Of a stretch of 64,000 nt of DNA, positions 26,300 through 35,151 are shown piece by piece; position 1 is the stretch's first letter, and each line of letters starts with the position of its first letter. A model generated the notes under the pieces. The model was given only the letters and a program-made list of their open reading frames with translations, made no database searches and was not told where the DNA came from. The DNA is from Streptomyces sp. GESEQ-35. Its GTDB lineage: Bacteria > Actinomycetota > Actinomycetes > Streptomycetales > Streptomycetaceae. The DNA lies in assembly GCF_017948485.1 (NCBI RefSeq), contig NZ_JAFFSX010000008.1, positions 1 to 64,000 on the forward strand, written 5' to 3'. The translations under genes and the position numbers were made by a program.

Positions 26300-27340
26300 T
26301 TACGGGGTATTGACGCGACTGCGCGCGGACGTCGAGGTCCGCAGCACGAGTTCCGTGGCCAGCTCGATGCGCGGCGACGCGGGCGGCCGGCCGTCCGCGA
26401 GATCCATCAGCACCCGGGTCGCCTCGCGGCCCAGCTCCTCGAACGGCTGGCGCACCGCACTCAACGGCGGGCAGGCCATGGCCGCCACGAGCGTGTCGTC
26501 GAAGGACATGACCGACAGGTCGTCCGGTACCGAGAGCCCCTGCTGCCGGGCGGCCTCCAGCACGCCGAGCGCCTGCGCGTCGCTGGCCGCGAAGACGGCC
26601 GTGGGCGGGTCGCCGGCCCGCAGGATCTGAAGGCTCGCGGTGAGCGCGTCGCTGTAGTCGAAGTCGGTCGAGCGGACGATCGCCGGATCGTAGGCGACCT
26701 GGGCCTCCTCCAGCGCGGCCCGGTAACCGTGCACGCGCGCCGCCCCTGCCAGGGAGTGCGAGCGGCCCGCGACCATGCCGATCCGGGTGTGGCCAAGGGC
26801 CAGCAGGTGCTGAACCGCCTCCCGGGCACCGCTCCAGTTCGTCACCCCGATGCTCGGAATGTCCTCCGAAGGCGCGCTGAGGGGGTCGATCAGCACCACC
26901 GGCAGCCGCTGCTCGACGATCCGCCGCTGGTCCTCCTCGGCCAGCATGGAGATCACGATCACGATCCCCGCCGCGCCGAGTGACACGCACTCCTCCAGCC
27001 ATCCGGAGATCGACCGCCGGCTCGTCGTCCCGGTGACCACGTCGATGCCGAACTCACCGGCCGCGTCCACGATGCCCCGGGCGACCTCCAGGGTGTACGG
27101 GCCGGACAGGTCACGGAAGACGACGACGATCTGCTGTGGCGTCGCGGGACCCCGGTCCCACGGGCGGACGTACCCGTACCGCGCGAGCATTTCCTCGACC
27201 CGGTCCCGGGTCGCCGTGCCCACGTCCCGGCGCCGGTGCACCACCTTGGACACGGTGCTGAGCGAGACCCCGGCCTCGGCGGCGATGTTCGTGAGCAGGC
27301 CGTGCTGTGCTTCCTGCCGGTCCTTGCCTCGACCTGTCAC
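26300..27340 (-). CDS. LacI family transcriptional regulator
   Basis: A 346-residue regulator. The N-terminal helix-turn-helix is IAAEAGVSLSTVSKVVHRR (about residues 18-36), followed by a sugar-sensing domain. The GTG at 27340 places the DNA-binding helices near the N-terminus as usual; a GTG at 27391 would add 17 residues. It lies upstream of the sialidase-like gene on the same strand, with an operator-like palindrome between them and matching sites before the ABC/GH3 operon. It probably represses both until an oligosaccharide inducer is taken up. Confidence 0.9.
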   Translation of the reverse strand: MTGRGKDRQEAQHGLLTNIAAEAGVSLSTVSKVVHRRRDVGTATRDRVEEMLARYGYVRPWDRGPATPQQIVVVFRDLSGPYTLEVARGIVDAAGEFGIDVVTGTTSRRSISGWLEECVSLGAAGIVIVISMLAEEDQRRIVEQRLPVVLIDPLSAPSEDIPSIGVTNWSGAREAVQHLLALGHTRIGMVAGRSHSLAGAARVHGYRAALEEAQVAYDPAIVRSTDFDYSDALTASLQILRAGDPPTAVFAASDAQALGVLEAARQQGLSVPDDLSVMSFDDTLVAAMACPPLSAVRQPFEELGREATRVLMDLADGRPPASPRIELATELVLRTSTSARSRVNTP

Positions 27341-27466
27341 CCGATGTCCGTTCCGTACGCCGAGCGCCGATACGCCGGACGCACCGCGCACCTGGCCAGA
27401 AACTCCGCCGCAACGTAACGGTCCCGGGGACGGCGAGGCAAGACCGGTGCACGCCGTTCTGTGGCG

Positions 27467-29038
27467 TCAGGAGGTTCCCGCCAGGAGGAAGTCGGCGCAG
27501 CGCTCGCCGATCATGACGGTGGGGGCGTGGGTGTTGCCGGAGGGCACGGCCGGCATGACCGAGGCGTCCGCGACGCGCAGGCCCGCAACGCCGTGGACCC
27601 GTAGCAGGGGGTCTACGACCGTGTCGGGCCCGGTGCCCATGCGGCAGGTGCCGACCTGGTGGTGGTAGCTGGTCAGGTTGCGTCTGACGTACGAGGCGAT
27701 CTCGTCGTCGGTGACGACTCCCGGTCCGGGCGCGACCTCGTGGGAACGCCAGTCGGCGAGCGCCTTCTGCTCCCCGATCTCCCGCGCCTGCCTGACCGCC
27801 GTCACCATCGCCTGGAGGTCGTACGGCTCGGCGAAGTACCGGGGGTCGAGGGCGGGTGCCTGGGTGGGGTCGGCGGAGCGTAGCCACAGCCGTCCGCGGC
27901 TGAGCGTGCGGATCGTGCCCGGGGCCACGCTGTAGCCGTGCCCTTCCTCCGGGACCTCCTGGCCCACGACGGGCAGCGGGACATGGGACATCACCGGCTG
28001 TAGGTCGGGGGCGGCCAGGGCGGGGTCGGTCTTCGCGAAGTACTGGGCCTCGATCTTGTTGGACGTGCCCGGCGGCACGGGCCGGGACGACGCGTACACC
28101 ACCGGGGCGAGCGCGTGATCGTGCAGGTTGGCGCCGACCCCCGGCAGATCGGCGACCACGCCGATGCCCAGCTCACGCAGCTCGTCGGCCGGGCCGATCC
28201 CGCTGAGCAGCAGCAGTTGGGCGGAGCCGATGGTGCCGCCGGACAGAACGACCTCGCCGTCGTCGGAGCAGCGTACGGGGGTGAGTTGACCGTCGTTGAC
28301 GATCTCGACCCCGCGGGCGCGTCCGCCCTCGACGAGCACCCGGGCGACCGGCGAACCGGTCATCACGGTCAGCAGGGGACTGTCCAGCACGGGCTGTACG
28401 AAGGCCGTCCAGGCGCTGACCCGCTTGCCGTCGCGGATGTTGAGGTGCAGGAGGTTCACGCCGAGGATCTCCTCGGCGTTGCAGTCGTCGTTGTGCGGGA
28501 TCCCGTACTGCTCGCAGGCCTCCACGAAGGCGACGGAGACCGGGTTGGGCGCGTGGTTGCGGGTGACCGGCATCGGGCCGCCCGCCCCGTGGAACTGCGA
28601 GGGGCCGTCCTCGAAGTCCTCGGAACGTTTGAAGTACGGCAGGACCTCGTCGTAGGACCAGCCGGTGGCCCCGTACCGGGTGACCCAGTCGTCGTAGTCC
28701 GACCGGTGTCCCCGTACGTAGATCATGGCGTTGATGGCGCTGGTCCCGCCGAGCACCTTGCCCCGCGGCCAGAACACCCGGGTGCCGTCGGCGTGTTGCT
28801 GGGGCTCGGTGAGGTAGGCGTAGTCCTCGGGCGAGGTCCACAGCTCCCACATGCGTCCCGGGTCGTGGATCGCCGGGTTGTCGTCCGGTCCGCCGGCCTC
28901 GATCAGCAGGACGCTGCGGCCGGCGTCCACGAGTCGGCGGGCGATGACGCAGCCGGCGGACCCGGCGCCCACCACGATGTGGTCGTAGGTGTGGTTCACG
29001 GCAGTGTTCTGTACGGCGGTGTTCTGTGCGGCTTCCAT
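27467..29038 (-). CDS. GMC family FAD-dependent oxidoreductase (choline dehydrogenase-like)
   Basis: A 523-residue GMC oxidoreductase. The FAD-binding GAGSAG is at residues 24-29, the second GMC signature is GSAQLLLLSGIGP, and the active-site pair is the His of HHQVGTCRMG and the Asn of GNTHAPTVMIGE. It oxidises an alcohol to an aldehyde in the cytoplasm. The ATG at 29038 is used; a GTG at 29077 is possible, and neither has a good ribosome site. It is probably activated by the AraC-type regulator encoded 73 nt upstream on the same strand. Confidence 0.87.
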   Translation of the reverse strand: MEAAQNTAVQNTAVNHTYDHIVVGAGSAGCVIARRLVDAGRSVLLIEAGGPDDNPAIHDPGRMWELWTSPEDYAYLTEPQQHADGTRVFWPRGKVLGGTSAINAMIYVRGHRSDYDDWVTRYGATGWSYDEVLPYFKRSEDFEDGPSQFHGAGGPMPVTRNHAPNPVSVAFVEACEQYGIPHNDDCNAEEILGVNLLHLNIRDGKRVSAWTAFVQPVLDSPLLTVMTGSPVARVLVEGGRARGVEIVNDGQLTPVRCSDDGEVVLSGGTIGSAQLLLLSGIGPADELRELGIGVVADLPGVGANLHDHALAPVVYASSRPVPPGTSNKIEAQYFAKTDPALAAPDLQPVMSHVPLPVVGQEVPEEGHGYSVAPGTIRTLSRGRLWLRSADPTQAPALDPRYFAEPYDLQAMVTAVRQAREIGEQKALADWRSHEVAPGPGVVTDDEIASYVRRNLTSYHHQVGTCRMGTGPDTVVDPLLRVHGVAGLRVADASVMPAVPSGNTHAPTVMIGERCADFLLAGTS

Positions 29039-29111
29039 GGCGGAAGAGTGCCGCCCGGTGGGCGTACGGGCTTTCACGGCGGTGCACGGAGGCTTGCCGG
29101 GCTGAGCACGG

Positions 29112-30059
29112 TCACCGGACCGCGCGGGCCTCGCTGGGGCTGATGCCGTAGGCGGTCTTGAAGGCGTGGCTGAAGTGGGCCGGACCGGGGAAGCCCCAGC
29201 GGCTGCCGATGGCGCCGACCGGCAGGTGGGACAGCGTCGGGTCGGCGAGGTCGCCCCGGCAGCGGGCGAGCCGGTGTTCGCGGATCCAGCCCGAGACGGT
29301 GTACCCGTGCTCGGCGAGCAGTTTGTACAGGTAGCGGCGGGAGATGTGGTGGGCCGCGGCTATCCGGTCGGGGCCCAACTCCGGGTCGGCGAGCCGCTGT
29401 TCCATGTAAACGAGGATGCGCTGGGTGAGCACCTCGCGGCCCTCGTCGTGTCCCGGTGTCCGGTCGGCACCCGTGCGTTCCGCGAGGAGGGTGCCCACCA
29501 GATCGGCCACGTTGTCGGCGAGCCGGGGAGTGCCGAGCGACTCCAACTCGTCGACCTGGCGCGCCAGTCCGTAGAGAAAGGGGCGCACCACCGTCCCCAG
29601 CCCGGCACGGCACGACACCGCGATTGCCGTCATCCGTGCCAGGTCGCGTTCCGGCATCCGCAGCATGGCCCGGGGGAACATCAGGGCCAGGCTGCGGCCG
29701 GGCCGGTCGGTGTCCAGGGTGTACGGGCGCCGGGTGTCGTAGACCGCCAGCTCGCCCGGCCTCAGCTCGGCCTGGTGGTCTCCCTGGGTGAGCACACAGT
29801 GCCCGGTCAGCTGGAGACTCACCTTGACGTCGTCGGACACGTCCGAGCCGATCGGCCGCCGGGTGCGGGCCGTGTGCGGTGGCGTGGTCACCACCGACAC
29901 CTGGACCGGGCCGACCCGGGCGAGGCGCAACTGCGCGTGAAAATCGGGCCCTTCGCGCGGCACGATCTCCAGAGGCACGAAGCTCCGGCTGACCATGTCC
30001 TGCCAGAACTCCAGCCGCGTCGCGGTGTTCTCATCGCTCGGCGTGGTGATCGAGGCCAT
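29112..30059 (-). CDS. AraC family transcriptional regulator
   Basis: A 315-residue regulator with an N-terminal AraC-binding-like sensor domain (about 1-190) and a C-terminal double helix-turn-helix. The latter shows IAAAHHISRRYLYKLLAEHG and the second helix region FPGPAHFSHAFKTAYGISP. The ATG at 30059 follows a GGGGAGGGGAG ribosome site. It lies directly before the GMC oxidoreductase gene and presumably controls it. The effector is unknown. Confidence 0.88.
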   Translation of the reverse strand: MASITTPSDENTATRLEFWQDMVSRSFVPLEIVPREGPDFHAQLRLARVGPVQVSVVTTPPHTARTRRPIGSDVSDDVKVSLQLTGHCVLTQGDHQAELRPGELAVYDTRRPYTLDTDRPGRSLALMFPRAMLRMPERDLARMTAIAVSCRAGLGTVVRPFLYGLARQVDELESLGTPRLADNVADLVGTLLAERTGADRTPGHDEGREVLTQRILVYMEQRLADPELGPDRIAAAHHISRRYLYKLLAEHGYTVSGWIREHRLARCRGDLADPTLSHLPVGAIGSRWGFPGPAHFSHAFKTAYGISPSEARAVR

Positions 30060-30163
30060 ACGCCTCTCCCCTCCCCGCATCCCCGAATCCGGCCCGAGGA
30101 CGCGGAACCGGATGACCGGCCCCTGGCGGGGAGTGTAAGCCAGCCGGGGTCCACGGGGACCGG

Positions 30164-31549
30164 CTACATGGACTGCCGCATGATCCAGTCCCGGATGCCG
30201 GGGATGGTGTAAGCGATCTGCCAGGTGCCCATGTGCGCGCTGGTGGTCGAGCCGGACGGTACGGTCGTGCCGGTTTTGAACGCCGAGAAGTTCACCGGAG
30301 TCCGCTGTGCCGTCATGGTCCGGACGTCCGCGGCGAACTCCGCGGCCGTGGACTGCCCGTCCCACAGGGCGGTGCTGACCTGTGTGCCCTGCTCCTGGAT
30401 GACCTCCATGATGGCCTGCTCACCCGGGTATGCCTTGGTGTCGTCCGCGGAGACGAGGACCCACAGCTTCTTCTGGGCCAGTGGCGCGACCTTGGCCTCC
30501 GGCCACTGTCCGGCGACGATGAACGCGGCCGCGAACAGGTCGGGGTACTTGATGGTCAGCCCGAGCGACATCATCGCCCCCATCGACTGCCCGGTCGTGT
30601 AGCGCCGGTTCGGGTCGATGCTGTAATGCCGCGTCACCGACTCGACGAGGTTGGCGGTGGCGTCGAACAGCGTCGACGGTTCGTAGGTGTCGTCGACCAC
30701 CACCGAGCCGTACTCGGGAGCCAGCACGAAGGACTCGTGCCGGGCCTGGTCCTCCGGGCTCGCCCAGCACACGGCGCCGAGACCCTGGACCAGGGGGCCC
30801 TCCGTCGCCACGTTGACCACGCTCGCGTCGTGCATGAACAGCACGAGCGGGTAGCGCCTGCGGGGGTCGTAGTTCTTCGGGATGAACAGGTTGTACTTCA
30901 GGGTCTGCCCGGTCGCCGGATCGGCGAACGAGAACTGCTGGAAGTCGTCGACGATCAGGTTCACCACCGCGTCGGTGGACAACGCCGTGCTGTCCGCGGC
31001 GTAGCGGGTGCCGCGGGTCGTGGTGACGGTGCCCGTCTGGGTCAGCGTGGCCTTCGCCGCGACGATGGTCCCTCCCGGTGTGGTGTCGCCGACCCCCGGG
31101 CCCCCCTCTCCGACCCCGCCGCCGGAATCGCCCGACCCGCTGCCGGACCCGTCGGTGGGAGCGGTGCCGGACCCCTGCCCCGTCACCCACAGGGCCGCCG
31201 CCGTGTCGTCCGGCGACAGTTCCACGATGACGTAGCGGCCGTGCCTGCCCCGCTGTGTGAGGCCGGCCGTCCGGTTCGCGTAGACCTTGGTCACGGTGCG
31301 GTCGGTGACCGTGAACGTCGACGTCGACAGGGTGGAGCCGTCGATGTCCGTGTCGTACTCGACCGCCACCGCGACGAGCTTCTGCCCGCTGCCGAAGACC
31401 TGCGTGATGGCGGTGACGCTCCGCACGTGGTCGCCCCCCGAGCCCGCCCCGGCCGCCTCATCGGCTGAGCTGGGGGTCGCTCCACCGAACACCGCCAGGG
31501 CGCCGGCTGTCGCAGTCGCGGATCCGGCCATGAACGTACGCCTGTCCAT
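30164..31549 (-). CDS. Tat-exported esterase/depolymerase-type alpha/beta hydrolase
   Basis: A 461-residue secreted hydrolase. The twin-arginine signal MDRRTFMAG is followed by a hydrophobic stretch ending near residue 29. Residues 40-125 form an Ig-like N-terminal domain seen in some PHB-depolymerase/feruloyl-esterase-like proteins, then a Gly/Ser-rich linker (about 126-160). The catalytic domain has the nucleophile Ser322 in GQSMG, a likely Asp370, and His439. AAGGAG precedes the ATG. A longer frame upstream of 31549 would remove the Tat signal from the N-terminus and is rejected. It may act on polyesters or ester-decorated polysaccharide. The substrate is not known. Confidence 0.8.
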   Translation of the reverse strand: MDRRTFMAGSATATAGALAVFGGATPSSADEAAGAGSGGDHVRSVTAITQVFGSGQKLVAVAVEYDTDIDGSTLSTSTFTVTDRTVTKVYANRTAGLTQRGRHGRYVIVELSPDDTAAALWVTGQGSGTAPTDGSGSGSGDSGGGVGEGGPGVGDTTPGGTIVAAKATLTQTGTVTTTRGTRYAADSTALSTDAVVNLIVDDFQQFSFADPATGQTLKYNLFIPKNYDPRRRYPLVLFMHDASVVNVATEGPLVQGLGAVCWASPEDQARHESFVLAPEYGSVVVDDTYEPSTLFDATANLVESVTRHYSIDPNRRYTTGQSMGAMMSLGLTIKYPDLFAAAFIVAGQWPEAKVAPLAQKKLWVLVSADDTKAYPGEQAIMEVIQEQGTQVSTALWDGQSTAAEFAADVRTMTAQRTPVNFSAFKTGTTVPSGSTTSAHMGTWQIAYTIPGIRDWIMRQSM

Positions 31550-31899
31550 GAAGGTGAGCTCCTTCGAGAGTTGATTGTCAGGGCTGCCGACCGCAACCGT
31601 GTCGCCCCAAGCTGTGAAGCGCTCCAAGGAACCAGCCCTGTTTTCACAGGTTACGCAGAGGTTTCCAGGTCGGCTACGTGAATTCGCACCGTGCAACCTT
31701 AGATAACGCACCGCAATTGTTGACGCCTTACTTCTCCGGTGTGACGATCCTGGGCGCCGCCGGATCCGTCCGCCATCCGCTCGCGGCCCGGCAGATGTGA
31801 CCTGATCAGGCACGTTCTCCCACTTTGGCGATGGCGGAAATTCAATGGCAGAAATTTACCGAATTCTCATTGTGCGGCTTGAACGCGAAGGGGAAAGCA
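31550..31899. promoter_or_regulatory. 350-bp divergent region between two exported hydrolases
   Basis: No gene with typical codon bias fits here. The stretch 31620-31735 is AT-richer than its surroundings. A TTGACG hexamer sits at 31721-31726, but no convincing -10 follows at the right spacing. The ceramidase-like gene has its ribosome site AAGGGG at 31888-31893. Confidence 0.4.
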
Positions 31900-33291
31900 G
31901 TGGTCTCCAAGAATGGCAACGAGGGCGAGAGCGACGACACCCGGCCCGGCGGTCCGCTGCACCGTCGGTCGTTTCTGGGTGGTTCGATTGCGGCGGCGGT
32001 GACGGCGACGTCCCTGGCGGGTGCCACGACGGCGGACGCTGTCACGAGTACGGGGCTGAAGGCGGGTGCCGGCCGGGCGGCGATCGACATCCCGCCCTCA
32101 CTCCTCCCGCTGGACGGCTTCACCACGGTCCACGACGACCTCTACGTACGGATCCTGCTGCTGGAGAACGGTTCACGCCGAGTAGCCCTGGCCGTGCTGG
32201 ACCTGACGTCGATCAGCGCGGAGGCGATCACCGCGATGAGGACGATCATCGCGAAGGCGTCGGGAGTGGCGCCGGCGGACATAGTCGTGACGGTGACGCA
32301 CACGTTCTCGGCCCCGCACGTGCAGGCGACCACCACCTCGACGGCGGCAGCACGGTACGTGGAGCAGATCACGAAGGCCACCGCGACCGCGATCGCGGCG
32401 GCGGTCGAGGGCCTCCAGCCGGCCCGGGTCGGATTCGGCACCGGCAAGTGCGACGTGAACGTCAACCGGGACGTCCTCACGGCCGACGGCTGGTGGCTCG
32501 GCACCGGTGAGGCGGGCTCGTCGGACAAGAGCGTGGGCGTCACCCGCTTCGACCACCTCGACGGCAACCCGCTCGCCATCCTCATGAACTACAGCGTCCA
32601 GTCCTCGGTCATGATGGAGTCGGTCATGGCGAATGGTGACCTGCCGGTCACGGCCGACCTGGCGGGCGCGGCGGTGCAGCACCTGGAGAAGCAGTACGGC
32701 GGCGACGTCGTCGGATTCTTCCTGGTCGGCTCCTGCGGGGACCAGTCACCGGCGTTCAGGTCGAAGCGGTACACCATCGACAAGGACAAGAAGTGGTCCC
32801 AGGTCGATGCCCAGGACGCCGGCTGGCTGCTTCTCACCGTGCAGGGCGAGCGGCTCGGCACCGAGGCCGTCCGGGTCAGCGAGACCATCAGGACCTCCGG
32901 CGACGGTTCGGGCTCGACGGTGCGCCTCGTCACCGACACCGTCACGGTCAAAACGGTGCCCGGAGGCCACCCGACGGGGCCGACGACGACCTACGACTTC
33001 ACCCCCACCGGCACGGCCGACGTACCCATCTGGATCCTCCGGGCCGGGAACGGCGCCTTCGTGGGAGTGTCACCGGAGCTGTCCACCGACACCGCGCTGG
33101 CCATCAAGAAGCACTCGCCGTTCCCGCACACCGCGGTCATGTCGATGCTCGAAGGCGGCTCGAAGAACATGGCCGAGGCGCAGAGCTACGCCCGGATCAC
33201 GTACGAGGCGGTGGACTCGTCATACGCCCAGGGCGCGGCCGAGACCGTCGCGGCGAAGATCGGCACCATGCTGCACTCCCTGCGCGGCTGA
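31900..33291 (+). CDS. Tat-exported protein of the neutral/alkaline ceramidase N-domain type
   Basis: A 463-residue protein. The GTG start at 31900 is preceded by AAGGGG; an in-frame ATG at 31825 lacks a ribosome site. A twin-arginine signal (LHRRSFLGG, about residues 23-31) and a hydrophobic segment ending near ADA predict Tat export. The body starts with AGAGRAAIDIPP and has VTVTHTFSAPH and GSCGDQSPAF, which match the N-terminal catalytic-like region of neutral ceramidases. It is shorter than full ceramidases (about 650 residues), so it lacks the C-terminal domain. The activity is uncertain, possibly amidase/esterase on lipids or sugars. Confidence 0.72.
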   Translation: MVSKNGNEGESDDTRPGGPLHRRSFLGGSIAAAVTATSLAGATTADAVTSTGLKAGAGRAAIDIPPSLLPLDGFTTVHDDLYVRILLLENGSRRVALAVLDLTSISAEAITAMRTIIAKASGVAPADIVVTVTHTFSAPHVQATTTSTAAARYVEQITKATATAIAAAVEGLQPARVGFGTGKCDVNVNRDVLTADGWWLGTGEAGSSDKSVGVTRFDHLDGNPLAILMNYSVQSSVMMESVMANGDLPVTADLAGAAVQHLEKQYGGDVVGFFLVGSCGDQSPAFRSKRYTIDKDKKWSQVDAQDAGWLLLTVQGERLGTEAVRVSETIRTSGDGSGSTVRLVTDTVTVKTVPGGHPTGPTTTYDFTPTGTADVPIWILRAGNGAFVGVSPELSTDTALAIKKHSPFPHTAVMSMLEGGSKNMAEAQSYARITYEAVDSSYAQGAAETVAAKIGTMLHSLRG

Positions 33292-33411
33292 ACCTGCGAG
33301 AAGCTCCGCGTCTACCGCAGTGACCTGCACCGCTATCGCCGTGTCACCGCCCTCGGTGTCGGCGAGCCCACGGGGGCTGAGCAGGGACGAGCCGCCCGCG
33401 CGGGCGTCGAC

Positions 33412-35151
33412 TCACCGGCGATTCGTCAGGCGCCACCCCCGGGCGCGTTCGTAGTCGTGCCACAGGGAGGCGTAGCGCCCGTCGGCGGCGAGGAGTTCGG
33501 CGTGCCGGCCCTGCTCGACGATGCGGCCGGCGTCGAGGACGGCGATGTGGTCGGCCGCGGCGACGGTGGACAGACGGTGGGCGATCACCAACAGGGTTCT
33601 GCCGGCGCCCAGTTCACGCAGGGCCTCGTGGACCGCGGCCTCGTTCTCGGCGTCCAGTGCGGAGGTCGCCTCGTCGAGCAGCACGATCGGGGTGTCCTTC
33701 AGCAACGTACGCGCGATGGCGACGCGCTGGCGCTCGCCACCGGAGAGCAGCGAGCCGCCCTCGCCGACCCGGCTCGCGAGGCCGTCGGGCAACCGGTCGG
33801 CGATGATGTCGACGCGGGCCCGCCGTACCGCTTCGCCGACCTCTGAGTGGGAGGCGTCCGGACGGCCGAGGCGGATGTTCTCCTCGATGGTGGCGTCGAT
33901 GAGGTGTACGTCCTGGAACACCAGGGACACCAGGTTCATCACGTCGTTCCCGGCCAGCTCGCGGACATCCACGCCGCCGATCCGCACGGCGCCCGCGTCG
34001 ACGTCGGCGAAGCGGGCGATCAGCTTGGTGACGGTGGTCTTGCCCGCACCCGAGGGCCCGACGAGGGCCGTGGTGGAACCGGCCGGAACGGTCAGGTCGA
34101 GACCGTCGAGGACGGGGGTGCCGGAGTCGGCGTAGCCGAAGCGCACGCTGTCGAGTTCGATGGTCGCTTCCAGGTCGGCGGCGGATTGCGGACGGGCGGG
34201 CTCCGGCAGGGGCGCGGTGCTGAGCACGGTGTCGATACGGTCCACCGCCGCACGGGTGACGCGCAGGGCGGACGCCGCCGCGGCGATGACGGCGAGCGGC
34301 TGGAGGAAGTGCACGCCGAGCACCAGCAGCGCGGTGATGCGGGCCGGGGTGATCTCGTTGCCGGTGGCCAGCAGCAGGCCGACGACGAGGACGGCCGTGA
34401 AGGCGAGTTGGATGGCGAGCTGGCCGAGATGCAGCCCCGGCAGCGCCCCCATCACCTGACGGCGGGCCGCTCGGTGCTGGCTCTGGAGCGCCTCGCCCAG
34501 CTGGCGGTGGCCACTGGTGGCACGGCCGTTGGCCCGCAGCACGGGCTGCGCGCCGGCGAACTCCACCAGTCGTGCGCTCGCTTCGGCGGCGGCCCTGTCG
34601 TGCTCCGCCTCGGTGCGGTCGGTGAGCCGTCCTGCCACGGTGAACACCAGCAGTACCACGGGGACGGTGACCAGCACGGCGACGGCCACGCGCCAGTCGT
34701 AGCAGAGCAGGAAGACGACGATGGTGGCGGGTGTGAGGACGGCGCCGAGCAGCGTCTGGGCCAGGTGCACGACGCTCGTGACGGTGTTGACGTCCTGGCC
34801 GAGCAGACGCTCCAGCCGCGCGGTACGGGTCCCGTCGAACCAGCCGAGCGGCAGCCGGACCACGTGGGCGCCGATCCGCTCGTACAGGGCGCGGCGCCAG
34901 GCGGAGGCCAGCCACAGGGCGCGCAGTTCCTTGTCGTAGTGGGCGAACCAGCCGACGACGACCGTGCCCGCCAGCGGCAGCAGCCACCAGCCGGCCTCAC
35001 CCGTACGGCCGGTCAGCAGAGCGGTCAGCAGCGGCACCAGCAGGCCGAAGGCCGCGCCCTCGCTGATCGCGTACAGGGCGGTGGAGAGCAGAAAGCGGAC
35101 CAGCAGCGGGCGTCCCGCGCCGCCGACGATCCGCAGGAGCGGAGTGATCAT
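33412..35151 (-). CDS. ABC transporter, fused TMD-NBD (IrtB/YbtQ-like)
   Basis: A 579-residue half-transporter with an exporter fold: six membrane segments (about 15-300) and an ATPase domain (about 335-570) with GPSGAGKTT, LLSGGERQR, VLLDEATSALD and the switch His in VIAHRLS. Its ATG overlaps the stop of the partner gene (ATGA at 35148-35151), so the two subunits are made together. The architecture and pairing match iron-siderophore importers YbtPQ/IrtAB, which import despite an exporter fold. Drug export remains possible. Confidence 0.82.
   Translation of the reverse strand: MITPLLRIVGGAGRPLLVRFLLSTALYAISEGAAFGLLVPLLTALLTGRTGEAGWWLLPLAGTVVVGWFAHYDKELRALWLASAWRRALYERIGAHVVRLPLGWFDGTRTARLERLLGQDVNTVTSVVHLAQTLLGAVLTPATIVVFLLCYDWRVAVAVLVTVPVVLLVFTVAGRLTDRTEAEHDRAAAEASARLVEFAGAQPVLRANGRATSGHRQLGEALQSQHRAARRQVMGALPGLHLGQLAIQLAFTAVLVVGLLLATGNEITPARITALLVLGVHFLQPLAVIAAAASALRVTRAAVDRIDTVLSTAPLPEPARPQSAADLEATIELDSVRFGYADSGTPVLDGLDLTVPAGSTTALVGPSGAGKTTVTKLIARFADVDAGAVRIGGVDVRELAGNDVMNLVSLVFQDVHLIDATIEENIRLGRPDASHSEVGEAVRRARVDIIADRLPDGLASRVGEGGSLLSGGERQRVAIARTLLKDTPIVLLDEATSALDAENEAAVHEALRELGAGRTLLVIAHRLSTVAAADHIAVLDAGRIVEQGRHAELLAADGRYASLWHDYERARGWRLTNRR

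Noticed and set aside
33292..33411. Terminator between the ceramidase-like gene and the ABC transporter
   Set aside because: No stem longer than a few base pairs was found in the 120-bp convergent gap.
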